From an uncultured Flavobacteriaceae bacterium (GTDB lineage Bacteria; Bacteroidota; Bacteroidia; Flavobacteriales; Flavobacteriaceae), in assembly GCA_947500385.1 (NCBI GenBank), contig CANMSA010000002.1, positions 124,001 to 188,000 on the forward strand: a stretch of DNA of 64,000 bases. Direction: 5' to 3'. The notes below the pieces were generated by a model. It ran no database searches and was not told the origin of the DNA. It saw only the letters and a program-made list of their open reading frames with translations. Positions 1 through 9,601 of the stretch are shown here, one piece after another; the stretch's first letter is position 1; each line of letters begins with the position of its first letter. The position numbers and the translations under genes were made by a program.

Positions 1-52
1 GCGATCAAGAATGCGATGGGAAACAAGTAAATTCCCCAACTTTAAATTAGGA

Positions 53-79
53 GAGGCCCAGCAATGGGCCTCTTTTTTT
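53..79 (+). terminator. Intrinsic terminator of an upstream gene outside the window
   Basis: gaggccca-gcaa-tgggcctc followed by ttttttt. Confidence 0.85.
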
Positions 80-84
80 GTGAG

Positions 85-330
85 GCACTATTTTGAAAGC
101 ATGAAATGCGCGGCAAGATGGGCTGCCGAACAAACTCCGACCCATAGCGTCGGGGTCTCTTCCAAATTTGTTCCGAGGGTTCCGCACTATTTTGAAAGCA
201 TGAAATGCGCAGCAAAATGGGCTGCCGAACAAACTCCGACCCATGGCGTCGGGGTCTCTTCCAAATTTGTTCCGAGGGTTCCGCACTATTTTGAAAGCAT
301 GAAATGCGCGGCAAAATGGGCGCGAACTTT
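85..330. repeat. Tandem repeat array, 99-bp period, about 2.5 copies
   Basis: ttttgaaagcatgaaatgcgc recurs at 91, 190 and 289; each full unit has a ctccgac-ccatRgc-gtcgggg hairpin. Confidence 0.9.
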
Positions 331-395
331 TTTATGCTATTCAAGTATCAAGGCGGTCAATAAGAATATGTATTTTTGAGGAAATAGCTATTCCC

Positions 396-1685
396 ATGAA
401 ATACCAACAAATATCCAACGAACTTTTTCGTAAAAACCGCAAAAAATTTATGGCCCAAATGCAGGCAAAGAGTTTGGCGGTCTTCAACTCAAATGATATA
501 TATCCGATCAGTGCGGATGCTACGATGCCCTTTGAACAACACCGCGACATTTTTTACTTGTGCGGCGCCGATCAAGAAGAAACGATACTACTTTTGTTTC
601 CCGATGCCTTAAATCCCAGACATCGTGAAATATTATTTGTTCGGGAAACCAATGCCCATATAGCGGTGTGGGAAGGTGAAAAACTCACTAAAGAAAAAGC
701 GACGGATGTATCGGGGATCGAAACCGTTTATTGGCTTTCTGATTTTGACAAAATATTTTTTGACCTAATGACCGAGGCCGAAACGGTGTATCTGAACACC
801 AACGAACACTACCGACAGGCAGTGGAAACGCAAACACGGGAAGATCGCTTTATCCTCCAATGTAAGGCCAACTTTCCCGCCCATATGGTTGCGAAGAGCA
901 ACCCTATTTTACAGAACATTCGAGGAGTAAAAGAACCGGAAGAAATTGCATTGATGCAAACTGCATGCAATATTACCGAGAAGGGCTTTCGACGCTTACT
1001 CTCTTTTATACGACCAGGAGTATGGGAATATGAGATCGAGGCAGAGCTCTTGCACGAGTTTGTTCGAAACCGATCCAAAGGATTTGCCTATACACCAATT
1101 ATCGCTTCGGGAAACAATGCCAATGTATTGCACTATATCGAAAACAACCAACAATGTAAGGACGGGGATTTAATTTTGATGGATGTAGCTGCCGAATATG
1201 CCAATTACTCTAGCGACCTTACCCGAACGATTCCCGTAAACGGTAGGTTTTCTGAAAGGCAAAAACAGGTATACAATGCGGTGCTTCGCGTAAAAAATGA
1301 AGCGACCAATATGCTGGTTCCCGGAACCATTTGGGCCGATTACCATGTAGAGGTCGGGAAAGTAATGACTTCGGAACTCTTAGGTCTTGGACTTCTGGAC
1401 AAGGCAGATGTACAAAACGAAAATCCGGATTGGCCCGCCTATAAAAAATACTTTATGCACGGAACCAGTCACCATATCGGATTGAACACCCATGACTATG
1501 GAGCATTAAAAACGCCTATGAAAGCCAATATGGTATTCACCGTTGAGCCGGGTATTTACATTCCCGATGAGGGAATGGGAATCCGAATCGAAGATGATGT
1601 GGTTATTCGGGAACAGGGCGCCCCATTTAATTTAATGGGCAATATTCCTATCGAGGTAGGGGAAATCGAGGAGTTGATGCAGTAA
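396..1685 (+). CDS. pepP: Aminopeptidase P family protein (M24 Xaa-Pro aminopeptidase)
   Basis: ORF with M24 motifs (MDVAAEYANYSSDLTRTIPVNGRFS, HGTSHHIGLNTHD, VFTVEPGIYIP, GIRIEDDVVI). Confidence 0.93.
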   Translation: MKYQQISNELFRKNRKKFMAQMQAKSLAVFNSNDIYPISADATMPFEQHRDIFYLCGADQEETILLLFPDALNPRHREILFVRETNAHIAVWEGEKLTKEKATDVSGIETVYWLSDFDKIFFDLMTEAETVYLNTNEHYRQAVETQTREDRFILQCKANFPAHMVAKSNPILQNIRGVKEPEEIALMQTACNITEKGFRRLLSFIRPGVWEYEIEAELLHEFVRNRSKGFAYTPIIASGNNANVLHYIENNQQCKDGDLILMDVAAEYANYSSDLTRTIPVNGRFSERQKQVYNAVLRVKNEATNMLVPGTIWADYHVEVGKVMTSELLGLGLLDKADVQNENPDWPAYKKYFMHGTSHHIGLNTHDYGALKTPMKANMVFTVEPGIYIPDEGMGIRIEDDVVIREQGAPFNLMGNIPIEVGEIEELMQ

Positions 1686-1761
1686 TCGGTTTTCTGCAAT
1701 GGTTTTACCGCTTGTATTTTAAAGGATGTATATTCCGGTTAACTTTCAATACCCAGCACAA

Positions 1762-3042
1762 TTAGGTGTGTGCCTGTTTCAAATGGGGTAAGTTCAGTAC
1801 CATGAAAACCACGAGCGCCGGTAGCACCCACCCCATACTAAATTGACTTAAGGGGATATACTGCTGTAGTTTTTGAGCAACATCGGCTTGGCCTACGGTG
1901 CTTAAAAAGTCTGGAATGCTAAATAGAATCGTACAGATTACGACTGCTCTGAACACGAGAGGGGACGCATACTTTTCGGGAACAACGTTTAAAAGAATCA
2001 ATGCAATCGTTATAGGATAAATGAACATTAGCGCCGGCAAGGCAACGGCAATGATATACCCCACATTAAATTGCCCCATAACAACTCCTAAAACACACCC
2101 AACAATGGCCGTAACAAGATAGGCCTTTGGGGAATCCTTAAAGCGGTGCCTCATAAAATCGGCAGTGCCGGTTACGATACCTACCGCCGTGGTAAAACAC
2201 GCCAAGGCAACCAAAATGCTCAATAAGAGGTTTGCGGTTCCTCCCATGGCTTGAAGGCTAATACCGCTTAACAACTCGGTTCTTGAGATAGCGGGATCAA
2301 ATGAGCCGTGTACCAGGGCCCCGGTAATTATGAGACCGGTATAAATGAAAAACAATCCTAGGCCGGCCAACCAACCAGCGTTGCGAATCAATATTTTTTT
2401 TTCGGAGTAAGAAGCGTTTTTATTTTTGATATTGATCGATACAATGATTACACCACCCACCACTACGGCACCAATGGCGTCAAAGGTTTGATATCCTTCT
2501 AGGATTCCTTTCGAAAATGGACTGTCAAACACAGTGGTTCCAAAGCTAAAATCATAGGAGAATGCAGTAATTCCTATAATCAGGAGTAGAATCAGAATAA
2601 TTGCAGGGGTCAAAAGCTTCCCTATAATGGTTAGGATTTTTGAACGGTTCATAACAAAAATAAAAACCAGCACAAAATAGACCATACTTGTTAGGAGCGA
2701 TGAACTTCCAAAGACTGGTTCAATGGCCATTTCGTGTGTCACCGCAGCAGTACGGGGCGATGGCAAACTAATGGAAATTGCATACACTAAAAAGGAGTAT
2801 ACCAAGCTAAAGGAGGGCGATACCTTTTTCCCAAAATCAAAAATGGTTCCTTGTAATTTTGCATGTGCGAGAATACCAAAAATCGGGATGAGTACGGCGG
2901 AAAGGCAAAAACCAAGGGTTACAAGCCACCAAAGGGAACCCGCCTGAAAACCCAATAAGGGCGGTAAAATTAAGTTGCCAGCACCAAAGAAAAGGGAAAA
3001 CAACGCAAAGGCGGTTACCAAAGTGTCCTTTGTGCGGATCAT
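1762..3042 (-). CDS. brnQ: Branched-chain amino acid transport system II carrier protein
   Basis: Multi-TM ORF; FALFSLFFGAGNLILPPLLGFQAG typical of BrnQ. Confidence 0.92.
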   Translation of the reverse strand: MIRTKDTLVTAFALFSLFFGAGNLILPPLLGFQAGSLWWLVTLGFCLSAVLIPIFGILAHAKLQGTIFDFGKKVSPSFSLVYSFLVYAISISLPSPRTAAVTHEMAIEPVFGSSSLLTSMVYFVLVFIFVMNRSKILTIIGKLLTPAIILILLLIIGITAFSYDFSFGTTVFDSPFSKGILEGYQTFDAIGAVVVGGVIIVSINIKNKNASYSEKKILIRNAGWLAGLGLFFIYTGLIITGALVHGSFDPAISRTELLSGISLQAMGGTANLLLSILVALACFTTAVGIVTGTADFMRHRFKDSPKAYLVTAIVGCVLGVVMGQFNVGYIIAVALPALMFIYPITIALILLNVVPEKYASPLVFRAVVICTILFSIPDFLSTVGQADVAQKLQQYIPLSQFSMGWVLPALVVFMVLNLPHLKQAHT

Positions 3043-3344
3043 AACAAATTGTTTTTTGGTTTTACTATAGGACCGAAAGATAGGAATTTTAGAAAATCAT
3101 TTATGGGAATTGAATGAAGCTGGCAAAATTCTTGGTCATCGTTTTATCCAAATAGAGGGTATTTCATCGAAAAAGGTGTCGTTCGTCGAAAATATTCATA
3201 AAATTATAGGATGTTTCCAATAAAAAGTTCACCACGCGCGTTCGATACAAAAGCAATTCAAGAACCGCTTTTTTGAGTACCCAAATTTTCTAGCATTCTT
3301 TGATTCCCCAAAAATCTCAGATGCTTTTTCTAAAACCTACTAGC

Positions 3345-3563
3345 ATGAAAAAAATATTTTGCAACCTCTTCGGACACCACTATTCCGTCTCTAAAAAAGT
3401 GACGCTTCACATTAAAGAATACAAATGCATTCATTGTGGAAAACAGGTGACTACCGATGTAAGTGGAAACCTTTCCGCGCTTACACCAGAGTTGCAAGAC
3501 ATTAACAATACACTTGAAGATATTTATCAGAAAAGACATAGAGCTGCACAGCGCGTAGCTTAA
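3345..3563 (+). CDS. Small zinc-ribbon-like hypothetical protein
   Basis: MKKIFCNLFGHHYSVSKKVTLHIKEYKCIHCGKQVTTD; Cys pairs; start moved from 3300 to the internal ATG. Confidence 0.6.
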   Translation: MKKIFCNLFGHHYSVSKKVTLHIKEYKCIHCGKQVTTDVSGNLSALTPELQDINNTLEDIYQKRHRAAQRVA

Positions 3564-3729
3564 CTATGCTTTGGCAATAGGGTTATCGTTTCCCTACGGT
3601 AACCTGACTCATAGAGAACTTCCTGGAAATTGAGTAAGCACCAGCTTCTTCACTGTCGTACGCCCCACAACAGTTAGGCTGGCCCGCCCTTAATTTTTGG
3701 GAATTTTCTTTTTGGTGAGACCCCACCTG

Positions 3730-4097
3730 GTCAAGCAGGAAGTGCGCGGACAATGTGGTAGGTCGAACCAATCCTGACCGATGGCGTCAGGGTTTTTTGT
3801 TTTAGGCGATGCGGTTGATTGCCGCATCTTGTCAAGCAGGAAGTGCGCGGACAATGTGGTAGGTCGAACCAATCCTGACCGGTAGCGTCAGGGTTTTCGT
3901 TTTAGGCGATGCGGTTGATTGCCCCACCTGGTCAAGCAGGAAGTGCGCGGACAATGTGGTAGGTCGAACCAATCCTGACCGATGGCGTCAGGGTTTTCGT
4001 TTTAGGCGATGCGGTTGATTGCCGCATCTTGTCAAGCAGGAAGTGCGCGGACAATTTGGTAGGCCGAACCAATCCTGACCGGTAGCGTCAGGGTTTT
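3730..4097. repeat. Tandem repeat array, about 100-bp period, 4 copies
   Basis: gtcaagcaggaagtgcgcgga at 3730, 3831, 3931, 4031; each copy has the hairpin aatcctgac-cgRtRgc-gtcagggtt plus T-run. Confidence 0.93.
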
Positions 4098-5136
4098 ATC
4101 GCTTGCTGTTGAAATGGGAAAGCATTTTATCCGTAATGGTTCCCACCGCTGCATCGGGCAGGTCATGTCCCATGTTTTTCACCCATAAAGTGTCTGAATC
4201 CGGAAGTAAGGAAGCCATTTTTTTACTGTGGGAAATCGGCATCACCGGATCCTCTTCCCCATGTATCAATAAGATCGGGACCAGTGATTTCGAAAGAGCT
4301 TCATAACGAGGTTCGGCCATTTGAATGGCCTTGAAATGATGACGCGCCGATAAAAGATTGTACCCTGCCCGTTTTTTAAGATTGTACAAGGAGGTTTCAG
4401 CCATGGTGCGCACATCAATCTGTCCGGTAGCGCGGCCCATCAGTATTTTTCGATGTACAATTTGAAGTTTGATCTGCCCCTTGGTATTGCCAAAGAAACC
4501 GTGCTTGAAAACAGCACTTATCATTGCCGGAAATATTTCCTGCGACATCGGCGAAAGTTCCGGATCGGTTACGTTGGCCGAGGACATAATTGCGGTTAAA
4601 CTCTCCACCCTTTCGGGATGTTCTATAGTTAAGATCTGCGCAATCATCCCACCCATTGAGACCCCTACCACATGGGCCTTTTCAATAGCAAGCGTATCAA
4701 GAATTGCGGCTACATCCTCTGACATGTCATTCAAGGAATAGGCCCTTTTTGCCTTCCACTTTTTTTCGGAAGTAGAGAGACCGGTCTCTCGATGGTCAAA
4801 TCGTACAACCCCGTATCCCGCATCTAGGAACCTGGTAATGAAATTCTGTGGCCATGTTAGGGCATCGTTGCCGTTGCCCATAATTAATATAATAGTTCCT
4901 TTGCTTGTTTCCGAGGGTCGCTGGTGTTCGAACCAAATTTGGTGTCCGGGCACCTGCACTCTGCCCGTTTCCCCTAGAACTACTTCCCGTACCGGCGCTT
5001 TGAGTACCTCCTTTATTAGTTGTTTCTCCTCCTTTGATAGTTTTGGAACCGCGGCACAAGCACCTATGACCAAACACCCCAACAGACAAACGAGCTTTTG
5101 ATTGATCGATGTTAGACTGCTTTTGATTGGTTTCAT
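4096..5136 (-). CDS. Alpha/beta hydrolase, predicted lipoprotein
   Basis: Lipobox-like VIGACAAV; nucleophile elbow GVSMGG; HGEEDPVMP and C-terminal GHDLP. Confidence 0.88.
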   Translation of the reverse strand: MKPIKSSLTSINQKLVCLLGCLVIGACAAVPKLSKEEKQLIKEVLKAPVREVVLGETGRVQVPGHQIWFEHQRPSETSKGTIILIMGNGNDALTWPQNFITRFLDAGYGVVRFDHRETGLSTSEKKWKAKRAYSLNDMSEDVAAILDTLAIEKAHVVGVSMGGMIAQILTIEHPERVESLTAIMSSANVTDPELSPMSQEIFPAMISAVFKHGFFGNTKGQIKLQIVHRKILMGRATGQIDVRTMAETSLYNLKKRAGYNLLSARHHFKAIQMAEPRYEALSKSLVPILLIHGEEDPVMPISHSKKMASLLPDSDTLWVKNMGHDLPDAAVGTITDKMLSHFNSKR

Positions 5137-5786
5137 TTAGCGCGTTGATTGTTCTTTCTATAAAAATACACTATAAAGGCAATTCCGAGCAAGGTTCCCG
5201 CGGCAGAGGGGCCTATTTGACTAAAAGGTTTATGGTTTGGGAAAATCGTGCCTACGGCGGCAGACAGCAGCGCGGTAAATGCCGCGGTCATTTTATAAAT
5301 ATGTTCGTATAGCCACAGCTTCCGGTATTTGTTGGCCGGGATTAGGTATCGAAGAAAGTCATATGCGACGAGGGCAAACAAAAAACCAATCGTCGAATAG
5401 ACAACAACAGGTTCCCAAAACATGCCGATCGATTTCATATAGTACAGAAAATAGCATCCTGAGGAAATGCAAAGAAGTCCTACAAGGATATCTTGGAGTT
5501 TTGGGGTGTTCGATTTGGTTTTCAATATTCGTATTCCTGAATAAGCGTTGTAACCACTTAACAGCGTTACTACAAGTAAAAAGGTGTTTACCTTGAAAAT
5601 GAATACCCCGAGCAAACCTGTAAAGACAACGACCCCTAAAAGCACTGTAAAAATACGTCCACTTTTTATATGTAGTTTGGCTCCTTTTTTGCTGGCAAAG
5701 GCCACAACCGCGATAAGAAGGGCAAGTGTCCCGTTGATGACATGAACAATGATGTTTAGTTTGTGAAAGAAGTTGAAATAGTCCAT
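5133..5786 (-). CDS. DUF2306-like predicted membrane protein
   Basis: Multi-TM ORF; likely start MDYFNFFHKLN at 5786; overlaps the downstream gene by 4 nt. Confidence 0.65.
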   Translation of the reverse strand: MDYFNFFHKLNIIVHVINGTLALLIAVVAFASKKGAKLHIKSGRIFTVLLGVVVFTGLLGVFIFKVNTFLLVVTLLSGYNAYSGIRILKTKSNTPKLQDILVGLLCISSGCYFLYYMKSIGMFWEPVVVYSTIGFLFALVAYDFLRYLIPANKYRKLWLYEHIYKMTAAFTALLSAAVGTIFPNHKPFSQIGPSAAGTLLGIAFIVYFYRKNNQRAK

Positions 5787-5852
5787 TTTAAATATTTTGG
5801 ACAAAGCTTTGACATTCAAAAGACTATTTCGACCCAACCCATCGGCTGAACC

Positions 5853-7010
5853 CTATTGCGGATGCTTTTCTTTAAACTTCGAGGGTGAGGTACCGGTATA
5901 CTTTTTAAAATATCTATTAAAAGAGGACTTCGATTTAAAACCACAATCATATGCGATTCCCAATATTGATAAATGCTCGTATGTGGGAGAATTCAACCTT
6001 TTTTTTGCTTCTTCCACTCGGTATTCGTTTACGAAATCATAAAAGCTTTTATTAAAATGTTGGTTCACGATCTGTGAAAGTTGTGCCTGTGTACAATCGC
6101 ATTGACTCGCTAGCATTGATAAGGTGAGTTGCTCGTTTAGAAAAGGCTTTTGTTGCTCCATATGCCGCTGAATTTGAAGCCCTAGCACCTTTACACGGTC
6201 AGGGTTCAAGCCGGATTTTGTATAGGATGGAGTACGGTCTCCGTTTTTCTTTGATTCCCTTGTTGTTTCGTTTATGGGGATATTTGAAAAAACCGTAGAC
6301 TGATGGAATCCGTAAAAGCCAAAAGCGATCAGCATCAGACACAGACAAATACCAACAAGTGCAAACGTATCCTTTAATGGAAAAATTTGAAAGTGTACAC
6401 CACCAAAAACTAAGAAGGAGGCAAACAAGAATAACACGAAATAGGAATACACGACATAGTTCAACCAGCGAAGGTCTACCTGTTCCTCGTATGAATACAA
6501 TTGAGAAATACGCTGCTTGTGTTTTTTTAATAGCAACAGATCCCAAACACAATACAACATACCGGAAATGGCCAGCGGTACCGCGTAATATTGGGTCCAT
6601 AAAGGAGAATCAGGGCTAGGGCTAAAAAAGCCTTGGGACGCTACAAGTTCGTAGTCCGAGGTTTGTGCTGAAAAGTAGAAAACGAGGCAGTATATCGGAT
6701 AAATGCATACATGGGAAGCGATTTGCAGGAAAGAAAGTTGCCGTTTGGTAAGGGATTGTATATACAAGAACAACAGTGGAGCTCCTAACAAGGGGATGGC
6801 AAAACTTACTACTGCCCAAATCCCATACAGGGCAAAATGATAAATGGTTATTTGGTAAAATCCGATTTGTAAGAGCGATGCCGCAATCCAAGAAAGAAAC
6901 AAGTAATCTTTCAGTTGCTTGCCCTTTTTAAAAAGCAATAAAGAAAAGAGGAGTAACCCAACTCCCAATCCTGCATTTAAAACAAACTCCATAGTTCGAT
7001 TGCAAATCAA
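5853..7010 (-). CDS. AraC family transcriptional regulator with N-terminal 7-TM-like region
   Basis: N-terminal hydrophobic segments; C-terminal HTH (FYDFVNEYRVEEAKKRL...GIAYDCGFKSKSSFNRYFKKYTGTSPSKFK). Confidence 0.9.
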   Translation of the reverse strand: MICNRTMEFVLNAGLGVGLLLFSLLLFKKGKQLKDYLFLSWIAASLLQIGFYQITIYHFALYGIWAVVSFAIPLLGAPLLFLYIQSLTKRQLSFLQIASHVCIYPIYCLVFYFSAQTSDYELVASQGFFSPSPDSPLWTQYYAVPLAISGMLYCVWDLLLLKKHKQRISQLYSYEEQVDLRWLNYVVYSYFVLFLFASFLVFGGVHFQIFPLKDTFALVGICLCLMLIAFGFYGFHQSTVFSNIPINETTRESKKNGDRTPSYTKSGLNPDRVKVLGLQIQRHMEQQKPFLNEQLTLSMLASQCDCTQAQLSQIVNQHFNKSFYDFVNEYRVEEAKKRLNSPTYEHLSILGIAYDCGFKSKSSFNRYFKKYTGTSPSKFKEKHPQ

Positions 7011-7046
7011 CCTACAAGCTACGTATTTATTTAAAACTTCGATTGC

Positions 7047-8096
7047 TTATTTAGAAGCAAAGGAATTCCATCCCTGCGCGGTCAACGCAATTTTGGTATT
7101 GGCGCGAGTTACCAAATGCGCGCCTTCGTTCACATCGGTCATATGACCAATTACGGTCAAATGTGGGTTTCCTTTTGTTTTGAGAAAATCTTTTTGGTCA
7201 ATGGTGAAAAGCAATTCATAATCCTCACCACCACTAAGGGCTACCATGGTACTGTCTATATTAAACTCCTCACATGCACTTATCACCGTGGGGTCTAACG
7301 GAATCTTGTCCTCGAATAGGTTACAGCCAACTCCGCTATTTCGGCATAAATGAAGAATTTCGGAGGAAAGGCCATCACTGATATCGATCATCGCCGTAGG
7401 CCGCACCTCCAGTTGATCAAGCAATTCTTTTATATCTTTTCGGGCCTCTGGTTTTAATTGTCTTTCCACAATATAGGAGTAGGGCTCCAAATCGGGCTGA
7501 TTTGCAGGGTTTACCTTGAAAACCTCTTTTTCGCGCTCCAATACTTGCAGGCCCATATAAGCACCGCCTAAATCTCCACTGACTACTAACAGATCATTGG
7601 GTTTTGCCCCGCTTCGATAGGTCAGTGCTCCCTCTTTTGCTTCCCCTAGGGCCGTAATACTTAGTAGTAAGCCTGTTTTAGAGGAAGTGGTATCCCCGCC
7701 GACCAGGTCTACGTTGTATGCATTGGCCGCCAAGGCGATTCCGGCATACAGTTCCTCCAAAGCCTCTAAAGGGAACCGATTCGATACGGCCAATGATACG
7801 GTAATCTGCGTTGGAGTCGCATTCATCGCGTATACATCTGAAAGATTTACGATCACTGCCTTGTAACCTAAATGTTTTAAGGGCATATAGCTGAGGTCAA
7901 AATGAACCCCTTCTATCAGTAGATCGGTCGTAACCACCGTTTTCTGATCGGTAAAATCGAGAACGGCCGCGTCGTCGCCCACGCCGACCAGCGAAGATGT
8001 CTGTTGAAGCTTAAAATTTTTGGTCAAATGTTCGATCAAGCCGAATTCCCCCAACTGTTCAAGCCCTGTACGTTCTTTTTCCTTGTCTTCTAACAT
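7047..8096 (-). CDS. thiL: Thiamine-monophosphate kinase
   Basis: GVGDDAAVLDF, TTDLLIEGVHFDL, GGDTTSSKTGL, DISDGLSSEILHLC, SGGEDYELLFT; start set to MLEDKEKERTG at 8096. Confidence 0.95.
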   Translation of the reverse strand: MLEDKEKERTGLEQLGEFGLIEHLTKNFKLQQTSSLVGVGDDAAVLDFTDQKTVVTTDLLIEGVHFDLSYMPLKHLGYKAVIVNLSDVYAMNATPTQITVSLAVSNRFPLEALEELYAGIALAANAYNVDLVGGDTTSSKTGLLLSITALGEAKEGALTYRSGAKPNDLLVVSGDLGGAYMGLQVLEREKEVFKVNPANQPDLEPYSYIVERQLKPEARKDIKELLDQLEVRPTAMIDISDGLSSEILHLCRNSGVGCNLFEDKIPLDPTVISACEEFNIDSTMVALSGGEDYELLFTIDQKDFLKTKGNPHLTVIGHMTDVNEGAHLVTRANTKIALTAQGWNSFASK

Positions 8097-8339
8097 GCGG
8101 CAAAAATAAGCGTATTTTTTGCAACAAAAGCCATGGTTTGGTAGGGTTTTTGATTGTCTAAGGTGTTTACCAGATGGTATTGTTGCGTCCATGGTTGCCA
8201 ATAAACACTATCTTTACATATGGGCATTGGTGGCAATGGCCATGCCAGTGAATGGTGCAACCCTTTAAAATACCAAAAGTTGTACGCCTCAAGCGAATAT
8301 CGCAGGTGACCTTTGTAAAAAACGATTAAATACCTCCGC

Positions 8340-9581
8340 ATGAAAAAGTTCCTTTTTGGATGTCTTTCCTTTCTTTTTTTAATGGCCTGTTCCAATAACG
8401 ACAATGGCTTGGAACCCATAACTCCGGGAGGAGGCGATGGGGGTGATGGTGGCGGTACCCCTACCACCTCTATTACGCCTTGTGAAAACGGTATGGCAGG
8501 AGATTATCCTTGTGACGGGTATGACCTTATTGGGCAAATTGCGCCAACCACTTTTAATGCAAGTGGTGGGAACGATAGCTGGGGATGGACCGACCCGGAT
8601 ACCGGTAAAGAGTATGCAATTATGGGGTTGAACAATGGCACTGCCTTTGTTGATATATCAGATGATGAGAATCTGGTATACCTCGGGAAATTACCAACTG
8701 CCACGGTTGCGAGTTCGTGGCGAGATGTTAAGGTGTATAAAGATCATGCATTCATTGTATCGGAAGCTGCCGGCCACGGGATGCAAATTTTTGACCTTAC
8801 AAGGTTAAGAGGCGTTGTCAATACACCCGCTACCTTCGATGCGGACGTGTTGTACACCGAATTTGGCAATGCCCATAATATTGTAATCAATGAAGAAACA
8901 GGATTTGCCTATGCGGTAGGTACGACAACCTTTAGTGGAGGCGGTCATTTTATAGATGTGAGGGACCCTAAAAACCCTATTGCGGCGGGGGGGCATTCGG
9001 CCAATGCCTATACCCATGATGCCCAAGTGGTGACCTATAACGGTCCGGATGCCGACTATGCCGGAAGGGAAATTTATATTGGTGCCAACGAAGATCTTAT
9101 TGCCATCGTAGATGTGACCGATAAAGCGAATCCGACCGAGATTTCCACAATTACCTACTCCAACATTGGTTATACGCATCAAGGCTGGTTTACCGAAGAT
9201 CAACGGTATTTTATTTTGGGGGACGAACTAGATGAACAACAGGTAGGTTTCAAATCAAGGACTTTGATATTCGATTTCAACGATTTGGATATGCCTTCCT
9301 TGCATTATACCTATTTGGGGCCCACAAGTGCAATCGACCACAATGGGTATGTAAAAGGCGACGAATTCTTTTTGGCCAACTACACGGCGGGTGTTCGGGT
9401 TATCGACATTTCTCAAATCGATGGAAAGAACATTACGGAAAAAGCGTTTTTCGACACGCATCCTGAAACTGATGTGGCCCAGTTTAGTGGGGTGTGGAGT
9501 GTGTATCCCTACTTTGCCAGTGGTAAAATCGTTGTCAGTGATATTAGTCGCGGCTTGTTTGTAATTCGAAAGTCGAATTAA
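8340..9581 (+). CDS. Choice-of-anchor B family lipoprotein (LVIVD-like repeats)
   Basis: Lipobox LMACSNND, Gly/Asp-rich linker, repeats such as WRDVKVYKDHAFIVSEAAGHGMQIFDL and GVRVIDISQI. Confidence 0.85.
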   Translation: MKKFLFGCLSFLFLMACSNNDNGLEPITPGGGDGGDGGGTPTTSITPCENGMAGDYPCDGYDLIGQIAPTTFNASGGNDSWGWTDPDTGKEYAIMGLNNGTAFVDISDDENLVYLGKLPTATVASSWRDVKVYKDHAFIVSEAAGHGMQIFDLTRLRGVVNTPATFDADVLYTEFGNAHNIVINEETGFAYAVGTTTFSGGGHFIDVRDPKNPIAAGGHSANAYTHDAQVVTYNGPDADYAGREIYIGANEDLIAIVDVTDKANPTEISTITYSNIGYTHQGWFTEDQRYFILGDELDEQQVGFKSRTLIFDFNDLDMPSLHYTYLGPTSAIDHNGYVKGDEFFLANYTAGVRVIDISQIDGKNITEKAFFDTHPETDVAQFSGVWSVYPYFASGKIVVSDISRGLFVIRKSN

Positions 9582-9601
9582 GTACATTATTGACTCGGGA
9601 A

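Noticed and set aside
11-379. ORFs 11..379 (+), 42..344 (-) and 47..286 (-)
   Set aside because: They are translations of the 99-bp tandem repeat (a multiple of three keeps frames open); no start context or domain supports coding.
3583-3872. ORFs 3583..3771 and 3690..3872 on minus
   Set aside because: Repeat-derived reading frames in the 100-bp array, not proteins.
3730-4097. Possible CRISPR array
   Set aside because: Units are about 100 bp and nearly identical throughout with no unique spacers; no cas genes nearby.
8210-8340. TPP riboswitch near thiL
   Set aside because: Region lies 5' of thiL but no recognisable THI-box (CUGAGA...) was seen; the plus-strand lipoprotein gene is unrelated to thiamine.
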